The notes beneath the pieces were generated by a model. It was not told the origin of the DNA and made no database searches. It saw nothing but the letters and a program-made list of their open reading frames with translations. A stretch of 64,000 nt of DNA, taken from the NCBI RefSeq assembly GCF_023503965.1, contig NZ_CP097298.1, positions 372,001 through 436,000 of the forward strand, in the 5' to 3' direction. The first letter of the stretch is position 1, and the number at the start of each line of letters is the position of its first letter. Below are positions 62,663 through 64,000 of this stretch, piece by piece. The translations under genes and the position numbers were made by a program. This DNA comes from Brevundimonas albigilva. GTDB lineage: Bacteria; Pseudomonadota; Alphaproteobacteria; Caulobacterales; Caulobacteraceae.

Positions 62663-64000
62663 CCGCACGCAAACCCTCGCTCCAGCAGCAAGCCCTTCGG
62701 CTTCAGAACGCCGCCCGCCGCCGCGCGGCCCTGGACACGCTGGCGATCGGCCTGCCGCTGACGACGGGCATTGTGCTTCTGTGCCTGCGGATTTTCGGTC
62801 CGGAGGTCGCGGCCGCCGTCGCCGTCGGCCTGCTCCTGGCGACTTCGATCACGGCCGCCTGGCGGATCCGCCGTCTTGACCGGGCGTGGCTCGTCGCCCG
62901 ACTGGACGCCGGCGCCCCGCCGTTGGAAGACAGCGCCGACCTGCTGTTCCGCGACCCCGCCGCGCTGAAGGGGTTCGCCGCCCTGCAACGCGGCCGCCTG
63001 GAGCGCCGAACGGACGCTCTGGAGCGAATGGATCTGCGGCCGCCGTGGTCGCGCCGGCCCATCGTCAGCGCTGTCTTGGTCGGCGCGGCGATCGGCCTGG
63101 CGGCGGCCATCTGGCCTTCCACGCAGCCGGTCGATGCAGGGCGCCGCGTCACGCCCCATAGCCGGGGCGCCGAAGGTGACGCGCACCCGCCTGCGGATCG
63201 TCCCGCCCGCCTATACGGGGCTGCCCGCGCGCGAGCAGCCCGCGCTGGACGCCCGCGCGCCAGAGGGATCACGTATCGAGTGGGTGATCGACATGGCGCC
63301 CGGGCCTGACGCCGCACAGCTGGTCTTTCCCGGCGCGGCGGCCGTGACGCTGGCCCGCCGGGGCGGCGGCTGGCGGGGCGCGACGACCCTGACCGCCTCG
63401 ACCCTCTATCGCCTGGAGGCCCAGGGGCTGGAGCGCCAGCGACTGCACCGGCTGAACGCCGTCATCGACGCCGCCCCGGTCGTTCGCATCGTGGAGCCCG
63501 ACGCCCAGTTGGTCCTGACGCGCCCCGGCCAGACGCGCTGGACCCCGGTGTTCGAGGTCACGGACGACTACGGCGTTGCGCCCGGCGCGGTGCTGCGCAT
63601 CGCCGTGACCCGGGGCGAGGGCGAGAACATCACCGTCAAGCATCGCACCCTGCCGCTGACGGTCGCGGCGACGGCCGGCGCAAGCGTTTCTCCGTCACCC
63701 TGGATCTGGCGCGCGAGGGCCTGGCGCCGGGCGGCGACATGATCGTGCAGCTGGCGGCGCGCGACAATCGCGCCCCGGCTCCGCAGACGGTCGACGGCCC
63801 CAGCGTGATCCTGCGCTGGCCGTCGGCCCAGGGGCTGGAGGGCGGCCTGGACGGCATGGTCCGCCAGACCCTGCCCGCCTACTTCCGCAGCCAGCGGCAG
63901 ATCATCATCGACGCCGAGGCGCTGATCGCGGATCGCCGCCGGATCGGCGCCGACCGGTTCCAGAGCCGCTCCAACGCGTTGGGCGCCGACCAGGCTCAGT
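62659..64000 (+). CDS. DUF4175 family membrane protein (partial, two frame breaks)
   Basis: The start of a large DUF4175-type protein cut by the right edge. Two hydrophobic segments at about 26-70 and a third near 130-155 anchor it. A periplasmic region follows with RTRLRIVPPAYTGLPAREQP and VFEVTDDYGV, then SVTLDLAREGLAPGGDMI and AARDNRAPAPQTVDGPSVIL in a third stretch. Frame breaks lie at about 63128-63170 (one extra base) and 63655-63668 (one missing). ATGA overlap with the BatA-like gene shows it belongs to the MoxR/DUF58 operon. Function unknown. Confidence 0.8.

Noticed and set aside
1-64000. CRISPR arrays, insertion sequences, prophage or toxin-antitoxin modules
   Set aside because: No regularly spaced direct repeats, transposase or phage motifs, or paired small toxin/antitoxin genes were seen.

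Overview
The window is high-GC (about 70%) DNA from an alphaproteobacterium. Caulobacteraceae, most likely a Brevundimonas- or Caulobacter-like genus, is the best fit. The evidence is a popZ polar organiser gene between valS and a tolC-type gene, a gatCAB set, a complete N-acetylglucosamine PTS with a TonB-dependent receptor (a Caulobacter-type trait), and GTG/TTG starts with short overlaps. The genus is inference from gene content; no 16S gene is present. There are no insertion sequences, integrases, phage genes or CRISPR arrays, and no gap over 300 bases lacks a gene.

Layout. 1-1.9 kb: divergent polysaccharide co-polymerase (cut by the left edge) and outer-membrane export lipoprotein. 1.9-5.9 kb: Sel1-repeat protein, nu-class GST, sulfotransferase and two RcnB-like secreted proteins. 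5.9-13.6 kb: gatB, a small secreted protein, an alcohol/aldehyde dehydrogenase operon with an AcoR-like regulator, gatA and gatC. 13.6-24.4 kb: ruvX, AEC transporter, pyrB with a degenerate pyrC, a UbiH-type monooxygenase, a glycerophosphodiesterase, plsY, dprA and topA. 24.3-36.8 kb: chitin/GlcNAc regulon, consisting of nagE, an EIIA-HPr-EI fusion, a GH20 hexosaminidase and a TonB receptor on the minus strand, divergent from a GntR regulator, a SIS-type deaminase and nagA. 36.8-48.2 kb: mostly housekeeping and single genes (cysE, Nudix, nitroreductase, DedA, DUF817, queF, radical SAM, rlmD-like, tlyA) plus a lower-GC AraC/SnoaL pair. 48.2-54.4 kb: a REP-like palindrome, valS, popZ, an outer-membrane efflux protein and a Pcm-like methyltransferase. 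54.5-55.6 kb: tRNA-Cys and tRNA-Asn flanking a SpoU methyltransferase. 55.9-64 kb: a Tat-signal TldD, TldE, DUF4159, MoxR, DUF58, BatA-like and DUF4175 cluster, cut by the right edge.

How genes work together. The nag block is a full chitooligosaccharide pathway: outer-membrane uptake, periplasmic cleavage to GlcNAc, PTS uptake and phosphorylation, deacetylation, deamination and local GntR control. The 9-11.7 kb block looks like a regulated alcohol-to-acid oxidation operon with a structured leader between its two enzymes. The right-hand cluster couples a possibly exported TldD/TldE protease to a MoxR/DUF58/BatA envelope module.

Caution on sequence quality. At least fourteen single-base reading-frame breaks occur in conserved genes, including the normally essential topA. 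Many lie in C or G runs, several form compensating pairs, and each corrected length is a whole number of codons. This points to residual base-calling indels rather than decay. A fifteenth candidate would explain an apparent in-frame fusion of a glycerophosphodiesterase lipoprotein to a UbiH-type enzyme. Frameshifted genes are listed as single CDS features with the break stated.
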